Shown here one piece after another: positions 51,560 through 63,634 of a stretch of 64,000 bases of DNA. How positions within the stretch are numbered: the stretch's first letter is position 1; every line of letters starts with the position of its first letter. Origin of the DNA: Hyaloperonospora brassicae (lineage: Eukaryota; Oomycota; Peronosporomycetes; Peronosporales; Peronosporaceae); NCBI GenBank assembly GCA_947650285.1, contig CANTFL010000188.1:1-64000 (forward strand). The letters are read 5' to 3'. The notes under the pieces were generated by a model. It saw only the letters and a list, made by a program, of their open reading frames with translations. It did not search any database and had not been told where the DNA came from. The translations under genes and the position numbers were made by a program.

Positions 51560-54500
51560 ATTAAAGGCTTTGAGAAGCATTAGTCGATCCTAATCGACTC
51601 CGGATCATTATGCAGGAATGCTCCACTTCGTTCCCTTGAGGGAAGTCAGCGATCAGCTGAAGCGCTCAAAGCGCATGAGGGTGATTCAATCACCGTTCGT
51701 ATAGCGACTGGTAGTCGCGTCACGGTACCTAAAGTTCCGTTGAACTTAGGTGTGAAGTTTTTGGAGTTTGACAGCATTGAACGCTGTCTTGTCCTCGATT
51801 TGGATTCGAGATATGATCTCATCCTGGGTATGGCTTGGCTTGAACGCCATGAGCGATGGATTGATTGGAGGTCTAAGACCTTAGGCGCCACGCGCAATGT
51901 TTTTAGCGAAGCTTTGGAGAGTCATGAACCCACCTTTGCTAGGCAACAAAAGCTCTATTGGCGCGAGACATTGACGGAAGATGTCACTATGCTGGACATT
52001 GGTATGTTAGAGACAATTAACTCTAATGTCAATGACATCAATATTGAGCGGAGCTCTTTCACCGTATGTGAAGGGAGTTATACTCCGTTGAGTGATACTC
52101 GTTGTGATAATAAGTCACTGCATGCTGCAGGCATAGTTGGCCTATGCCTAGTCATCGAGAATGTAATTCCTCTGATGTGAGTGGGGTGGCACGTGAAATT
52201 CTACCGAGTGAGGAAGGCCGAGGTGGCACCTCACTGAATGTCGGTAATGACATTGATGGCGAGAAGCCAGAGTGTTCAGGGCTAGACCCGGATGCTGTAC
52301 GTGTAATGGTACGTGTAAATCTACTGGGTGAAGTTTTTTAGTTACGTAACACTTCACCAGATGTCGTTCAAGACATGAGCTCTCGTATAGAGCGTGCTAA
52401 GATAAATAGCAACCACGGGGACCCTACTGTCTCGACCTCTAGGAGGAGTGAGATTTCTTTGAGGAAAAAAATCTCAGCGCAGGGTGGCAACTGTTAAGCT
52501 TCCAACGTCTAAGGAGTCACGAAGGGATAATCGTAATAATACACTATATCCACTTGTCAACAGGTTGACTGGCCAGATTATGGGCAATATTAGTCTTGAG
52601 ACTCTTCCATCCTTGGATAATCTCTTTGACCTAGACGAAATGTCTGACGGCAAATTTAGTCAAGCCTTACAGGCAGGAGAATTATCCGAGTTAGTGGTCA
52701 TTCGGCCTGATATCGAGTTGAACTCATCCTCGTTATTGGACGAGTCTACCTTGAGGACACAAAGGCGGCATTGGATGCCCGAAGTTGATCTTTGATCCTT
52801 AATGATCCTCTTGATCCGTTCTATCCTTTGGTAAAGGAATTTCAGGACGTGGTGTGTCACAACCCACCGTCCGTCTTGCCTCTCGATAGAGGTGTACGTC
52901 ATGAAATTGACTTGGTTCCTGTAACTAAATACTGCGTAACACGGCAGTGGCCTTTACCGAAGGAACAGTGTGACGTCATTGAAGACTTCTTTCGTGCAAA
53001 GCACGCGGCAGGAATGGTACGTGAGAGAAAATCTTTCCATTCCACACCGACCTTCTGTGTCGAAAAGCCCAATAAGGAGTGGCGCATTGTTCATGCTTAC
53101 AATAAGCTTAATGCGGCCACCATCCCGGCTCAGACACCAGATCCGAGGAAGGATGTTCTATAGAACAATTTGGTGAAATGTATAAGGTACATTGCGCTCG
53201 ACTTAGTCGCTAACTATTACCAGCTTCTCATGCGAGAGAGCGATATTCCGCTGACAGCGGTCAGCACTCCAAGCGGTATGATTTGGGAGTGGCTTGTTAT
53301 GCCGCAAGGGTTATCAAATGCCCGGCTACATTCAATCGTCTTTTGACACAATTGTTCAGACCTCACCGAGGATATGCACAGACGTGCTTTGATGACATCT
53401 TTGTCCATAGTCGTGCTATGAACGGCCGGCCAGATGTGAAAAATCACATGGACCCTTTACGAGCGGTGCTCGAGTGCATGCGCACAATAAAGTTGTACGC
53501 CAACGCGTCTAAATGCATCTTTGGTGCAGAAGAGATTCATTTTTTCGGGTGATTTATTGGTAAGCGAGGCCTTAGAGCGGATCTCGCTAAGGTAAAAGCC
53601 ATAGTCGATTGGCCGGTTCCAAAGAACCAAAAGGACTTACGTAAGTGGCTTGGCCTTGCCAAATACTTGCACAAGTATAGTTTGAACTATGAAGACATGT
53701 CTCGGCCATTATCCAATCTCCTTAGAAGAATGTGTATTGGTGCTGGACTAGCACCGATCATGATGCTTTTCAAGCAGTCAAGGAGAGTCTTCTTCATGCG
53801 CCAATCTTGGCTTTGACTGATCCTGATCTGCCTTTCAGTGTCGTCTGTGACGCATCTGACTTTGCCATAGGCAGCGCCCTGTTACAGACAGATTCTGATG
53901 GACGGGAACGCGTCATTGCGTTTGAGTCCCGGCAGCTGAAGACTGCAGAAAAGAACTATCCTGTTCATGACAAAGAGCTACTTGCAATGAAGTATGCTCT
54001 TGTCAAATTTGAAGTTCATCTTCTTGGCTCTAAGCCGTTTGTGATATATACAGATCATGCGTCACTACGCACTGCGACCCAGTCGCCTCACCTCTCTCAG
54101 AGAATGGCTCGTTGGCTTTCCTTCTTTGCCGAGTACAACTTCGAGGTGAAGTATAAGCCGGGCAAGCAGAATGATTTGGCTGATTCATTGTCACGCTGGA
54201 CTGACTATGAGCTTGCTCGTGTTACGACTCTGTCGTCGTCGGTCACTGACCTAATCCGTACGGCATATGCCAAGGATGAACATTGTGTAGATCTGCTACG
54301 TGCTATAGGGAGCGAGGAGTTTAAGGACTCAGACATAGAATTGTCGGCAAGATTACGCGCGAGGCTGCATCGATATTAAATCGATCAGGGCCTGTTGTGC
54401 TATAGCACGGATGTGGAGGATACCCCTCGCATCGTTGCCCCTTATGATGAGGAGTTGAAGTATCGGACCTCTATCAGGCACATGATACTGCGTTAAGTGG

Positions 54501-55888
54501 TCATCTCGGTGGTGAAGAAGACCTACGGCTCAGTTAGCCAATGCTATTGGTGGCTAAACTATGCAAATGGGTCATCACATATGCTCTTACTTAAGTAACG
54601 TGTCTTAGAGTGAAGCTTTTAGCTCATGCGGCGGCGGCGCTAGCTAGTTTGCCTGTACCCAAGAGGTGTTAAGAGTCCATCATTATAGAGTTCCTGTCGG
54701 ATTACAGAAGGATTCCTATGAAAAATACGGGTATTGTGGTCTTTGTTGAACGTTTGAGCAAGATGGCTCATTTAGCGGCGGTGCCAGATACCATTGATGG
54801 TGAAGGTACAGCGACGCTTTTTATCGATCGAGTGTTTCGACAACACGGTTTGCCGTTGGCAATTGTCTCTGATAGAGATCCTTGCTTCTTTGGGAAGTTT
54901 TGAAAGTCCATCTTCAAGGTGCTAGGCAAACGTTTGTACATGTCCACAGCGGATCATCCGCAGACTGATGGTCAAACCGAGCGAGTGAATCGCATCATCG
55001 GTGACATCTTGCGCAGTGTTTGCGTTGAAACGCCTAATCGTTGGAGTTCGGTGCTCCCTGTCGTTGAGTTTGCGTTGAATAACGCCGTGCATGCCTCCAC
55101 CGTCTACACACCATTTTATGTGAATGGTCTCACACACCCTCGCGTTCCGTTAAGGCTACCACTACGTGGTTCAGGGCTTGGTGGGGGAGGAGTTGCCGAT
55201 CGGTTTGCCGATATCAGCCCTTCTACTGTTCAAAAACAGGTGAGAAAGAGTCTTGCAACGCGATTGAATGTCTTACGACATGTGCGTGAAGCACTGGCTG
55301 ATAGCCAAGACAGAAAAACAAAAACACGCAGATGCCAAGGTCAGAGGTTGTATTGAACGTTATGAGGTCGGAGACCAAGTTCTGCTTAACGCTAAAAGCT
55401 TACCTACAAATACAGTGTATGCTGTCTTAAAGACAAAGTTGCGCCCGCGCTTCATTAGACCATTCACGGTCGTCGCCAAGAAGGGACTTGCGTATACGCT
55501 CAACCTTCCGCGCAAACTGCGCACACACCCCGTGTTTTACGTTGACTTGCTTAAGCCGTATCGGGATCCGTCTCACGTGAAGTTGGAGGCGCTTGCGCCG
55601 CATAGGTTGGCCTTTCCATCGGTTGCTAAATCCGTATCAGGAGGTCAAGCTGGACCTCCATCCGGGCTTGGCCTAACTCCAACGGCTGAACACGGGCTTG
55701 CATCGCGTCAAACTAACTCTGGGTCTTACCCAATGTCTCAAGGATACCACTCAGCTCGAGATGCATCTTCTCATGTTCCTCCTTCGGTACCCCGACCACC
55801 ACCGACGCTGCTCGATGAGCAAGGGAACCAACAGTTCCATGTGGAGCGACTCCTGAAACGACGTCTTCGTCAGGGTCAATACCAGTAA
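51560..55888 (+). pseudogene. Element A pol with chromodomain (broken)
   Basis: Protease region LIDSGS (about 51591) and DLILGMAWLERHERWIDW (about 51810-51864). RT starts near 52885 (RHEIDLVPVTKYCVTRQWPL), with stops at 53161 and 53552. RNase H at 53732-54379 (VVCDASDFAIGSALLQ; YTDHASLRTA). Integrase at 54718-55356 (SDRDPCF; QTDGQTERVNRI). The tail at 55340-55570 (VGDQVLLNAKSL; RPFTVVAKKGLAYTLNLPRK; HPVFYVDLLKPY) ends with a chromodomain (FHVERLLKR...VKWRGYPESENSWEF) broken by TAA at 55886. At least ten disabling changes. Confidence 0.82.
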
Positions 55889-56852
55889 CTGGTGAAGTGG
55901 CGAGGGTACCCGGAGTCGGAGAACTCGTGGGAGTTTTAGACATCCCTTCGGCAGGATTGCCTATACGCCGTTGATGTTTGTAAACATCGTGGCAGGGGTC
56001 ATCCCTCGACCGAGAGCGCTTCTCACCAATAGTGGTGAAGGCAGGTGGGTAGTTGGGTACCGCTTGACCAACACTCACATCAATCGGCACAGCCGGAGCA
56101 TAGCGTGTGCGAGTTCGCAACTGGCCTCTGGCCTTAATCTTGGCGTAATCATACCGAAGCTTTCGTTCTAGGCGAACATCTGCCACATCGGCACTTGCTC
56201 TGAGAGCTAACACGCTGCTGAGGTGTCGTTTCCGATGCACCCAGCGGACAAAAGCGTTGTCTTCTTCCTCCTGAGATTCGCCTGCGAATAAGAGGATGGG
56301 TATACCCTTCATCGGTGGAACCGGTGCATTCCGTGCTTGCGTGTCGAGTCGCAAATTGTATTGACTATGAGTCGTCAAGTAAGGTTGCAGGTACCTCTCG
56401 CAAAGTACCTGTCGACTCGCCACCTCATCAGAAGATGTTGGCTCAGCGCCAATGGCCAACGTTGCCAAAGAAAGACCTGTCGTTTGGCGTATACGCTCTT
56501 CCACATTGAGTGGTGTGAACAGATAGCCACGACGACCCTCAAGGGTTGCAGCAAGCTGCATACGGCGCTGAGCGCTCTCCTATAGTTGAATATCCAACTG
56601 TTGTTGCTCATCGAGCGGATTAGTGATGATGGCATCGCCCACGATAAGTGTTTGATGCGGCGCCGATGGCGCGTTGGCTTCGCCACGCTCGGCAAATGGG
56701 TTTGGTACAATATGAGGCGCTGCCTCTTGCACTGGTGAGTCGGACATTGTCCTCTCTTCACCATGGATATTGGTATCGCTACCATAATCCACATCCACAT
56801 TGATGCCAAGGTAAGACGAGAGAGTCGAGGACTCATGGGGTGGCGATGCCAT
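55713..56852 (-). pseudogene. Element A antisense ORF
   Basis: On the minus strand from an ATG at 56852 (MASPPHESSTLSSYLG), open to an in-frame TAG at 56582-56580, then open again in the same frame to 55713; about 380 codons if the TAG is ignored. Contents: RRMQLAATLEGRRGYLF, EEEDNAFVRWVHRKRHLSSV, LERKLRYDYAKIKARGQLR, GEKRSRSRDDPCHDVYK, and a C-terminal helix EEHEKMHLELSGILETLGK. No known domain. It overlaps the sense chromodomain, as in copies B and C. Confidence 0.55.
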
Positions 56853-56966
56853 GGTGTTTTGTGTTTTGCCAACCGTGAGGTTGAAGCGCACACACACCGT
56901 CCTCTTCGAGGAAAGAATGCGATTGACGTTTTGTGGAAACGTCAGTCTGGTGGGGGAGGGTGTAAT

Positions 56967-57491
56967 GGGGTTACACGTCGACTGGTAGTCGACAATAGGT
57001 GTGGTACACACAAGGGATGGGATCCCCTTTAAAGTAATAATAGACCACAAGTATCAATTGTTGAAGACTGATGTCTGTCGACCATTGATTACGAGATCAT
57101 TTAATTGGTTTATTTAGGACATAAGTGAGTAGGTTATTTACTTTGTGCTACGGTGTTCTTTTAGGCTAAATGAAGAAACAAAATTCAGTTCCCATTTTGA
57201 TCAACAAAAGAAACGTGCCTCTCTGAGGCGTCTTGCGATCGTAAGGAAGTAGCAACGTCTTGTTAAGGCAGCTACTCCTTGTGTACTCAGTGCGTTTGAT
57301 TCTTTGAATCGTCTGGTCCCCCTGCAACAGAGACCGTAAGCTCTCTGAGCTTGTTGACTTTCTGAGTCGGGTTCTTAGAACCAAAGTTGCTTGTAGAGCT
57401 GTTGACTCTTTGAGTCGGGTTCGTAGAACCAAAGTTGCTCATTGAGCGTCAAGTCTTCCTCGGACTTAAGGAGCTGTGTAGCTCCGCAACA
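56967..57491 (+). repeat. Element A 3' LTR
   Basis: 525 bp, about 98% identical to the 5' LTR by eye. Ends CTCCGCAACA. Confidence 0.92.
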
Positions 57492-58435
57492 TTAGCGATA
57501 ACAAAGTCACCGCCGTGCCCGTGCTGCCATCCAGTGATCCATCCAGAGCTCCTCTCTCCACGGCTTAAACGCGGTGACGGTAGAGTACGGATTAAGGAGA
57601 TGAGCGACTTCCTTCCGTCGAACCTCTGTTTCAGTCTACATCGTCCTAAAGACGTGGGAGAATCGGGCTGTCAGATCTCGGCAAGAGTAAAGAGTGTATT
57701 CTTGCACCGTGGTAAAAAATCAATATAGAGCCAGAAAACAGGCTGTTTGGTTGACTTAGATGACGAGGCGTAGAATCGAAAGGATATCTGGAAAGGAGAA
57801 GAGTACCTCATCATCCATTTCGCCTTTATCATTGCACCTTTCAGTGCATACAGGTAATACTTTGTAATAATGAATGAACGTAACATTACAAGCCGTCCTT
57901 AATGTGCCACATGAGCATGTAAGTCTACGCTTACTATACTTCCTGAACATTATGGCGCATTATCTTGCGCGAGGTGGAGATTCTTGCATCGAGAGGACAG
58001 CGGTCTGTCTCGTAGCATACCTTCAGCCTCCAACTCGTCGATCGAAATTTTTAAAACATGAAGTGGGCTTTTACGTGGTATGTGTGCTGACTGTACTTCA
58101 TGGCTTTGTGAAAAATGCAACAAACTGTCAAAGTTGCGTACAGATCGACGCAACTTATGTATGGACACTATTTGCACCATTCTTAAATAGTATCTTGCAT
58201 TAGTGCTGCGTTTGAATCATCGCGTGCAAACCAATCTAAGTGATGTTTGATTCGACAAATGCGACGAGTGAAGCACACTTTATTCTCCATGTGTGGCTCA
58301 AATACTTTTTTGACGGTACAGTCAATTTTTGCTTTGCGTGGACCTACTTCAAACTTCATATTGCATTTTGTATCACTTCGCGCTTATCTGCGACACAGTT
58401 AGTCGAGCGAATCGCTACGGCAGCCGAACGCAAAA
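57492..58435. other. No supported gene; upstream flank of VPS26C
   Basis: No recognisable coding or repeat signal. The first 250 bp may continue the LINE endonuclease on the minus strand, but I could not identify motifs. The last few hundred bases hold the VPS26C promoter. Confidence 0.4.
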
Positions 58436-59782
58436 ATGAGCTCAACACTTGACGTTAAGTTGAACCGTATCAGCCATACCTTTCATCCACATGTACGTCA
58501 GCGAGAAGCAGATCCATCTTACTCAAACAGCAACAAACTAATTGCAAAATCTCTTTTCGGTGTCATGCTTTTGCACGTATGTACAGGAGACCGTAGAGGG
58601 CCAAGTCATTATCTCGTCGCCCAAGGGATTTGCTCACCAAGGTCTGGCCATGAGAGTAGAAGGCAGCGTTCGGCTGCAGCTATCAGCCAAAACCTCTCGA
58701 CTGTCCGATCCTTCTCACGACGATGCAGCACCGATGGAGCTCGTGTACTTCCATCTGCCCGTAGCCCCCGCGGGTAAAGTTCCAGCCGGTGTTTCCAAGT
58801 TTCCATTCAAGTTTGAGCTGCAAGGCAACGATGGCCAGGAGCTGCTCGAGACGTACCACGGCGTTTACGTCTTTGTGAAGTACGAAATCGTCTGCGATTG
58901 CGTCCGTGGCATCATGAAGAACAAGTTGCACAAAACACTGGAGTTTGTGGTGGAGGTGCCAGTACGTTCACACAGCAACAGAATCGTGTGGGCATACGTG
59001 CACGCAAAGATGCTAATGGATTGTTGTTACTTCTAGCTGCGAAAGCCACTGCTGGACTCACCAGAAGAGTTCTACATCACCCCAGAGTCATTGGAAAAGA
59101 GCCAAATGGTAGCTGGATGGTACAGTGCTCTGGTGTAGTGTCTGACATGTACTCTCTGTGCTTGTGTGCGGCATTCAGCGAAATCTGTCCACGATGCCGT
59201 ATTTCCATATTACAGGCAAAATTCACCGCACAAAGTGTCCTGTGAATCTGCCGTTCACAGGCGAGGTATGCTCGATTGTTTCTGAGCTGTTTGCGGCTGA
59301 TCTCACTGTTTCTTTCCCGGCGGCAGATTATTGTCGAGGAAGCAGTGAGTCCGATCAGGTCTGTTGAGATTCGGTTGATTCGAGTAGAGAGTGTCGCACA
59401 TGATAGTGGAGTTACGAGAAATGGTACGTACCTGACACGCAGTAGCCCGTCACGCCCTTTTGCCTCAGCTGATAGTACGGTCTTGTTTGTTGTTCGGGAC
59501 AGCGACGGAGGTCCAAAATGTTCAAATCGGATGGGGCGACGTATGCCGTCAAATGGCAATCCCTATTTATATGATTTTCCCACGTTTGTTCACGTGTCCA
59601 ACAATGCGAACCCCAGGCAAGTGCGACTTGCACAGATGAAGCAAAATGATGGCATGTTCTGATTCTATTGATTATGCTTACATCCGTCAGCGTTCAAAGT
59701 TGAATTCGAAACAAACGTCGTCGTTCTCTTCGAAAACGGCAACATGATCACCAAGAACTTCCCTGTCGTGTTATACCGATAA
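58436..59782 (+). CDS. VPS26C / DSCR3 (retriever complex arrestin-like subunit)
   Basis: Seven exons: 58436-58492, 58587-58961, 59037-59108, 59179-59265, 59327-59423, 59503-59616, 59691-59782. Phases agree and the protein is 297 residues, the same length as the human protein. Key blocks: STLDVKLNRISHTFHP (strand 1), SVRLQLSAKT, LLETYHGVYVFVKYEIVCD, EFYITPESLEKSQM, KIHRTKCPVNLPFTGE, SPIRSVEIRLIRVESV, MAIPIYMIFPRLFTCPT and FKVEFETNVVVLFENGNMIT. The family has two arrestin-like sandwiches and works with VPS35L and VPS29 in endosome-to-surface recycling. Intron 6 starts with GCAAGT (59617), a GC-AG intron. Convergent with the farnesyl diphosphate synthase gene; stops lie about 170 bp apart. Confidence 0.93.
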
Positions 59783-59951
59783 GTAAGGATGCGACGTTTC
59801 GTTGACGTAAGCTTGACCATGGTGGCGCAACATGGCGCAACAATCGCTTTCTGCTTATCAATCTCGCACTGTTGTTTTGTCCTCTACACGGCAAAGCCCA
59901 AGCACACTTCCGGACACCCAGGCTTCCATTCTCGCGTCGTTATCACAGTGC

Positions 59952-61441
59952 TCACTTGTTGCGCTTGAAAATTCGACCGACCAGTAAGCTGAACACCTCT
60001 GACGGCATCACGGTCACTTGCGCGATTTCCTCAGAGAGTGCCTTGTATGTCTCCTCCTCATAGCGGTGGTAAGCCGCAGCGAGATCAAGCTCATTGTACA
60101 GCTTCTTCACCGCTGCAATGGCATCCGAGTCGTTGCGGCCGTAGTTATCTTTCAGCGTCTTCCTTTGTTCGGGCGTCGCACGGTCCAGCGCTTGGACGAC
60201 CAGCCAGCTGCATTTATTGTCCTGGATATCCGTGCCCACTTTGCCAATCACCTGCTCATCACCGTAGCAGTCCAGGAAATCGTCCTGAATCTGGAAGTAC
60301 TCGCCGATTTGCGCGCAGATGGTCTTGGCTATATCGTGCGAGGCTTTGTCCGCGACTCCGTTGAGGAACATGGCGCACGCAGCCGAGAGGTAAAACGTGT
60401 AATACGCTGTCTTATTAATCACAATCTGACGATACCTGCAATAGACACAAACCAACATCATCCACGCATCAACAACCGCTACCCGAAACGCTCCAGTGAA
60501 CGCACCGCTCAATAGTGAACCGATCAAGGTCAACCTCCTTGTCTAAAGACTGCGACGTCAAGTCGAGCAGCTGGCCAATCTCTGTATGAAAGATGACCTA
60601 CAACCAACAGACCGACACCACGAATGCGATCAATTGCTAGCTCTGCAACATGCGGTCATTGCATGCAATCATCTGCGTACATCGTGGAAAGTCTCGACCA
60701 AGTCGAGATAAAACGGTTCGGAGCGAAAGTGTTTCTTGAGGATCTGGAAGACAAAGGCTTCGAGCAGGAACGCGTCGTTGATGGCGATCATCTGCACGTT
60801 GGCTTTGCGAAACCAGCACGGACGTCCACGCCGTGTGGTCGAGTCGTCCATGATATCATCCGCTACCAGGAAGAATGCTTGAAGCTGCATTGCATAGAAA
60901 ATCATACACCCGGTCACACAAATCTCGCTGCCTGGAAAAGCCACCTGGTACGTTCACACAACGACACCACCCACCCATTCAATACACCAGCCGAGTATGC
61001 TAGCCTTCTCCTGCAGCTCTGGCGTTAGGACTTTGCCTGTAGCCATGGCCTGCGTACTATATCCACGCAAAGCATCAACAGAACACACGTGTCGGCCAAC
61101 GGCCAATTAAACACAATGACTAATTCCGACAAAGCGCAGACCGGCGGTCTTTCACCAGACGTCAATAACGTACCAGTGGACGACACTCATTCCACGATTG
61201 AGCTTACCGCCGCTGCAATTGTACTCGACCACTTCATTGAGCCAATCGAGAGTCTCTTGGGGCAGCTCGTGCTTCGTCTGCAGCAGCTCCAGCATCTCGA
61301 GCTTGAGCTTCGTGCACACTGCAGTAAATTCTACGAGTACCGTACGTGTCAGCAAAACGCGGATGGCAAAAGAAGGCCATGAAGTGCCTCTGGATGCAGT
61401 TATACACTCGTTACTTGTCCACCTTTGTGTTCCGAAGCCAT
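59952..61441 (-). CDS. Farnesyl diphosphate synthase
   Basis: Six exons on the minus strand: 61441-61423, 61330-61174, 61056-60975, 60884-60681, 60597-60506, 60435-59952; 345 residues in frame. Motifs: [11 protein letters not shown] (47-57), LGWCIEWLQAFFL across an exon join, the first Asp-rich motif DDIMD (95-99) with TTRRGRPCW, then [25 protein letters not shown], the second Asp-rich motif DDFLD (236-240) in [25 protein letters not shown] and a KRNK C-terminus. The enzyme joins isopentenyl and dimethylallyl diphosphates stepwise to farnesyl diphosphate, used for prenylation, dolichol and quinones. The 19-nt first exon (MASEHK) with its GTGGAC donor is the least certain part, though it restores both phase and length. 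Confidence 0.9.
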
Positions 61442-62861
61442 TGTTGGCTGGTGATGACGACGGTCGGTAAATGGCGACCATTGGTGAAATTTGCTTTCTA
61501 GCACGAACATTCCACCTAAGTGCGAGGACAAAGACACACGTTTGACGCAAGAATTAGTTTCCGCATACATGCGACATGACTGCCGACCTTTTGCTCGATG
61601 TAATCCAAGATTGGTGAACTAGTTGAGATACTTCAGACACGACGAACTGACGCAGTCTCACTGTTTGTTGCGTTTCGCGCAATAGAACTCGGTGCTAAAG
61701 TGTGCGTGCGATTGGCAAAGCTCTCTGACGTAGTGCAACAAAGTTGGTTGAGAAGATGGACGATGAACGGTTAGTTGGTACGTAAAACAACCCAGTCGAT
61801 GTCTGATACGTTCGACTGTAGATACGATGCTACTTTCTTGATGCTCATTACCCAGGCTGTCATGTCCAATCGCTACATCGATATGCTGCGTCACTATAGC
61901 CACAGCGCAGACGTAAGCGGCGTAATAGAATCGTCCGTGTCTAGGCTTACCGGATGGCGAGTGTTGTACTGACAAAACCTTCCAACACTCCTTTTCGGTC
62001 GCACTGGGGTTCCTGCAGGTCACGAGTGCGGCAGGTTTGCGAGCTTGCGCAAATCAAGTGCTTTTGCCGATGTGTCAGCAACTGTAAGAGGGGAGTCCAA
62101 ACGCTTGTATTGACACAGTACAAAATACATACACTGACCACGTTGGAAGCAAGTGCCTCGAAATCTCACGTACACCGTAGATGCAGAGAACCGTCAATCT
62201 ACTAAACGAACGCGCTTGATATAAGGAAATTGGAGCGACATGTGATGGATAGCTGGATCCCTCCTATCATAATCTCTTCGAAACTTGCACTTGACAATGT
62301 TATCGAACATGGTCAAATATAGCTACTCGATCACAACCTGCATGCGCGCTTCTAGCCGCAATGGGTGGTTGATTTGGTTTATATGACGACCTTTATCAAC
62401 TAATCAGTGGAGCGATGCCGAAAGGTACCTTCGACGACAATATTTCGTGCACTATTCACCTAAAAATTAAATATCGTAGATAATCGTCACTCAAGAGGAT
62501 ACGCTCCAATTATTGACCCCATTTCGTGTCAATGACATGTAACGGGCTCCCCCATTTACATGTATACGTGTGATTACGGCAACGCCAAGTGTTTGCATGT
62601 CTCTTCCATCGCACACATTACACGGATCTACTGAACAATGAAAACACGATATAGTTTTGCCGCTGACGAGAGTCCATGGCGCTGAAGATGCACCAACAAC
62701 GCGTTCTATCACCCGTAGCACCGATATCCAGTCAGCATGGAGCAAGTGACAAACTGCTGGAAACTCTAATACAGAACGAGGGTGACCGCCCCGCAACACG
62801 CGAGCAGCTCTTTCATATTTGCAGGAATAGCAGCAGCATTGTTGACCTCGACTAGTGTTCG
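61442..62861. other. No supported gene; possible LTR-end fragment near 62.54 kb
   Basis: Short frames only. At 62538-62561 the sequence TGTAACGGGCTCCCCC followed by ATTTACA resembles the hairpin end of the B/C LTR (TGTAACGGGCTGCCCC, GTTACA). It may be a small remnant of a related LTR. Confidence 0.4.
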
Positions 62862-63305
62862 TCACGACGTGTCGTCGGCGACCGACTCGCCTTCAACTGG
62901 TGGATCCACAATACCCACACGCAGTAGTCGACCGTCCAGCTCCTGTCCATTCAACTCACTCACAGCCGCCAGTGCTTCGTCAAACGTCGAAAACACGACC
63001 GACGCCCACAGATGCATCGACGAGTGCTCGGGCGTCACAAGGTGAGCCGTCTCCAGCGTCCCGTAGGCCTCAAACACCTGTCGCAATCGCGTCTCGTCTG
63101 TTTTCCAGTGTAAACCTGCAGGTTGACGTGTTAGTCCGAAGTGCGCTTCGAATGGAAGAAAGGGGTGACCACGCTACAACGTCCTACCAATCACAGAGAC
63201 GTGCGTCGACAGTCTGCGGCTTTGCGTGTTCGACAAGAGCAGCATTTGCTGGCTCTGTCGTAGTGTCCGCAGAGCGAACATGCCGCTTCGGTGAAGGGTA
63301 CGCAT
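62862..63305 (-). CDS. Small RRM protein with probable mitochondrial presequence (123 aa)
   Basis: Two exons, 63305-63188 and 63115-62862 (GTAGGA...CTGCAG intron, 72 bp), phase 1, 123 residues. Residues 1-34 are Arg/Ser/Leu-rich with no acidic residue (MRTLHRSGMFALRTLRQSQQ; NTQSRRLSTH), which looks like a mitochondrial targeting peptide. Residues about 36-112 are one RNA recognition motif: VSVIGLHWKTDETRLRQVFE (RNP2 region), GTLETAHL, WASVVFSTFDEALAAVSELN (RNP1 region) and GRLLRVGIV. The tail is short and acidic. Presumably binds organellar RNA; localisation is inferred from composition. The exon join was inferred because the downstream frame alone lacks the first RRM strand. Confidence 0.78.
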
Positions 63306-63634
63306 GGCCCGATGGTGACTACCACGTCAGCTTGGATTGTAATCGTGGTAGTCACTCAGCGTCGGCAGCAAAATTGATACACCTGCGCGCTCATGATTTC
63401 TAAAATTCGCGCGCGGTACTATTTTCGCAGAGCTCTTTCGCCTCCCATGCTGTTGTCGATTTCTAACCCCCTCGAGCGCGATATTTCGATTAGTAAGTCG
63501 AGGAGCCAAGCGTGATCATTCGTAAACGCCATACATTTGTCCGCATGCCCAACAAAACAGTAATTTTACCACGTGCATCGTCAGACTGTAACTGATACCG
63601 TCTTCGTTTCGCTCAAGTCGCACGCGGCAACGTC
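63306..63634. promoter_or_regulatory. Divergent intergenic region, RRM gene / CASP-like gene
   Basis: About 330 bp between divergent starts. A 10-bp inverted repeat GTGACTACCACG...CGTGGTAGTCAC-like pair occurs at about 63317-63355, just upstream of the RRM gene start. Confidence 0.4.

Larger units (their letters stand above)
49793..57491 (+). mobile_element. Ty3/gypsy chromovirus element A (broken)
   Basis: 7.7 kb with LTRs 49793-50318 and 56967-57491 that differ at about nine positions. A G-rich tract (GGTGGGGGAGGGTG) precedes the 3' LTR. Gag and pol fragments lie on the plus strand and an antisense ORF on the minus strand. Flanks do not show a clear 5-bp duplication. Homologous to but clearly distinct from B/C at protein level. 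Confidence 0.9.

Noticed and set aside
49788..57496. Target duplication for element A
   Set aside because: The five bases before (TGTAC) and after (TTAGC) do not match; insertion followed by rearrangement is possible, but nothing is shown.
61658..62023. 121-codon minus-strand ORF upstream of farnesyl diphosphate synthase
   Set aside because: No recognisable domain and no splice link to the enzyme; left as intergenic.
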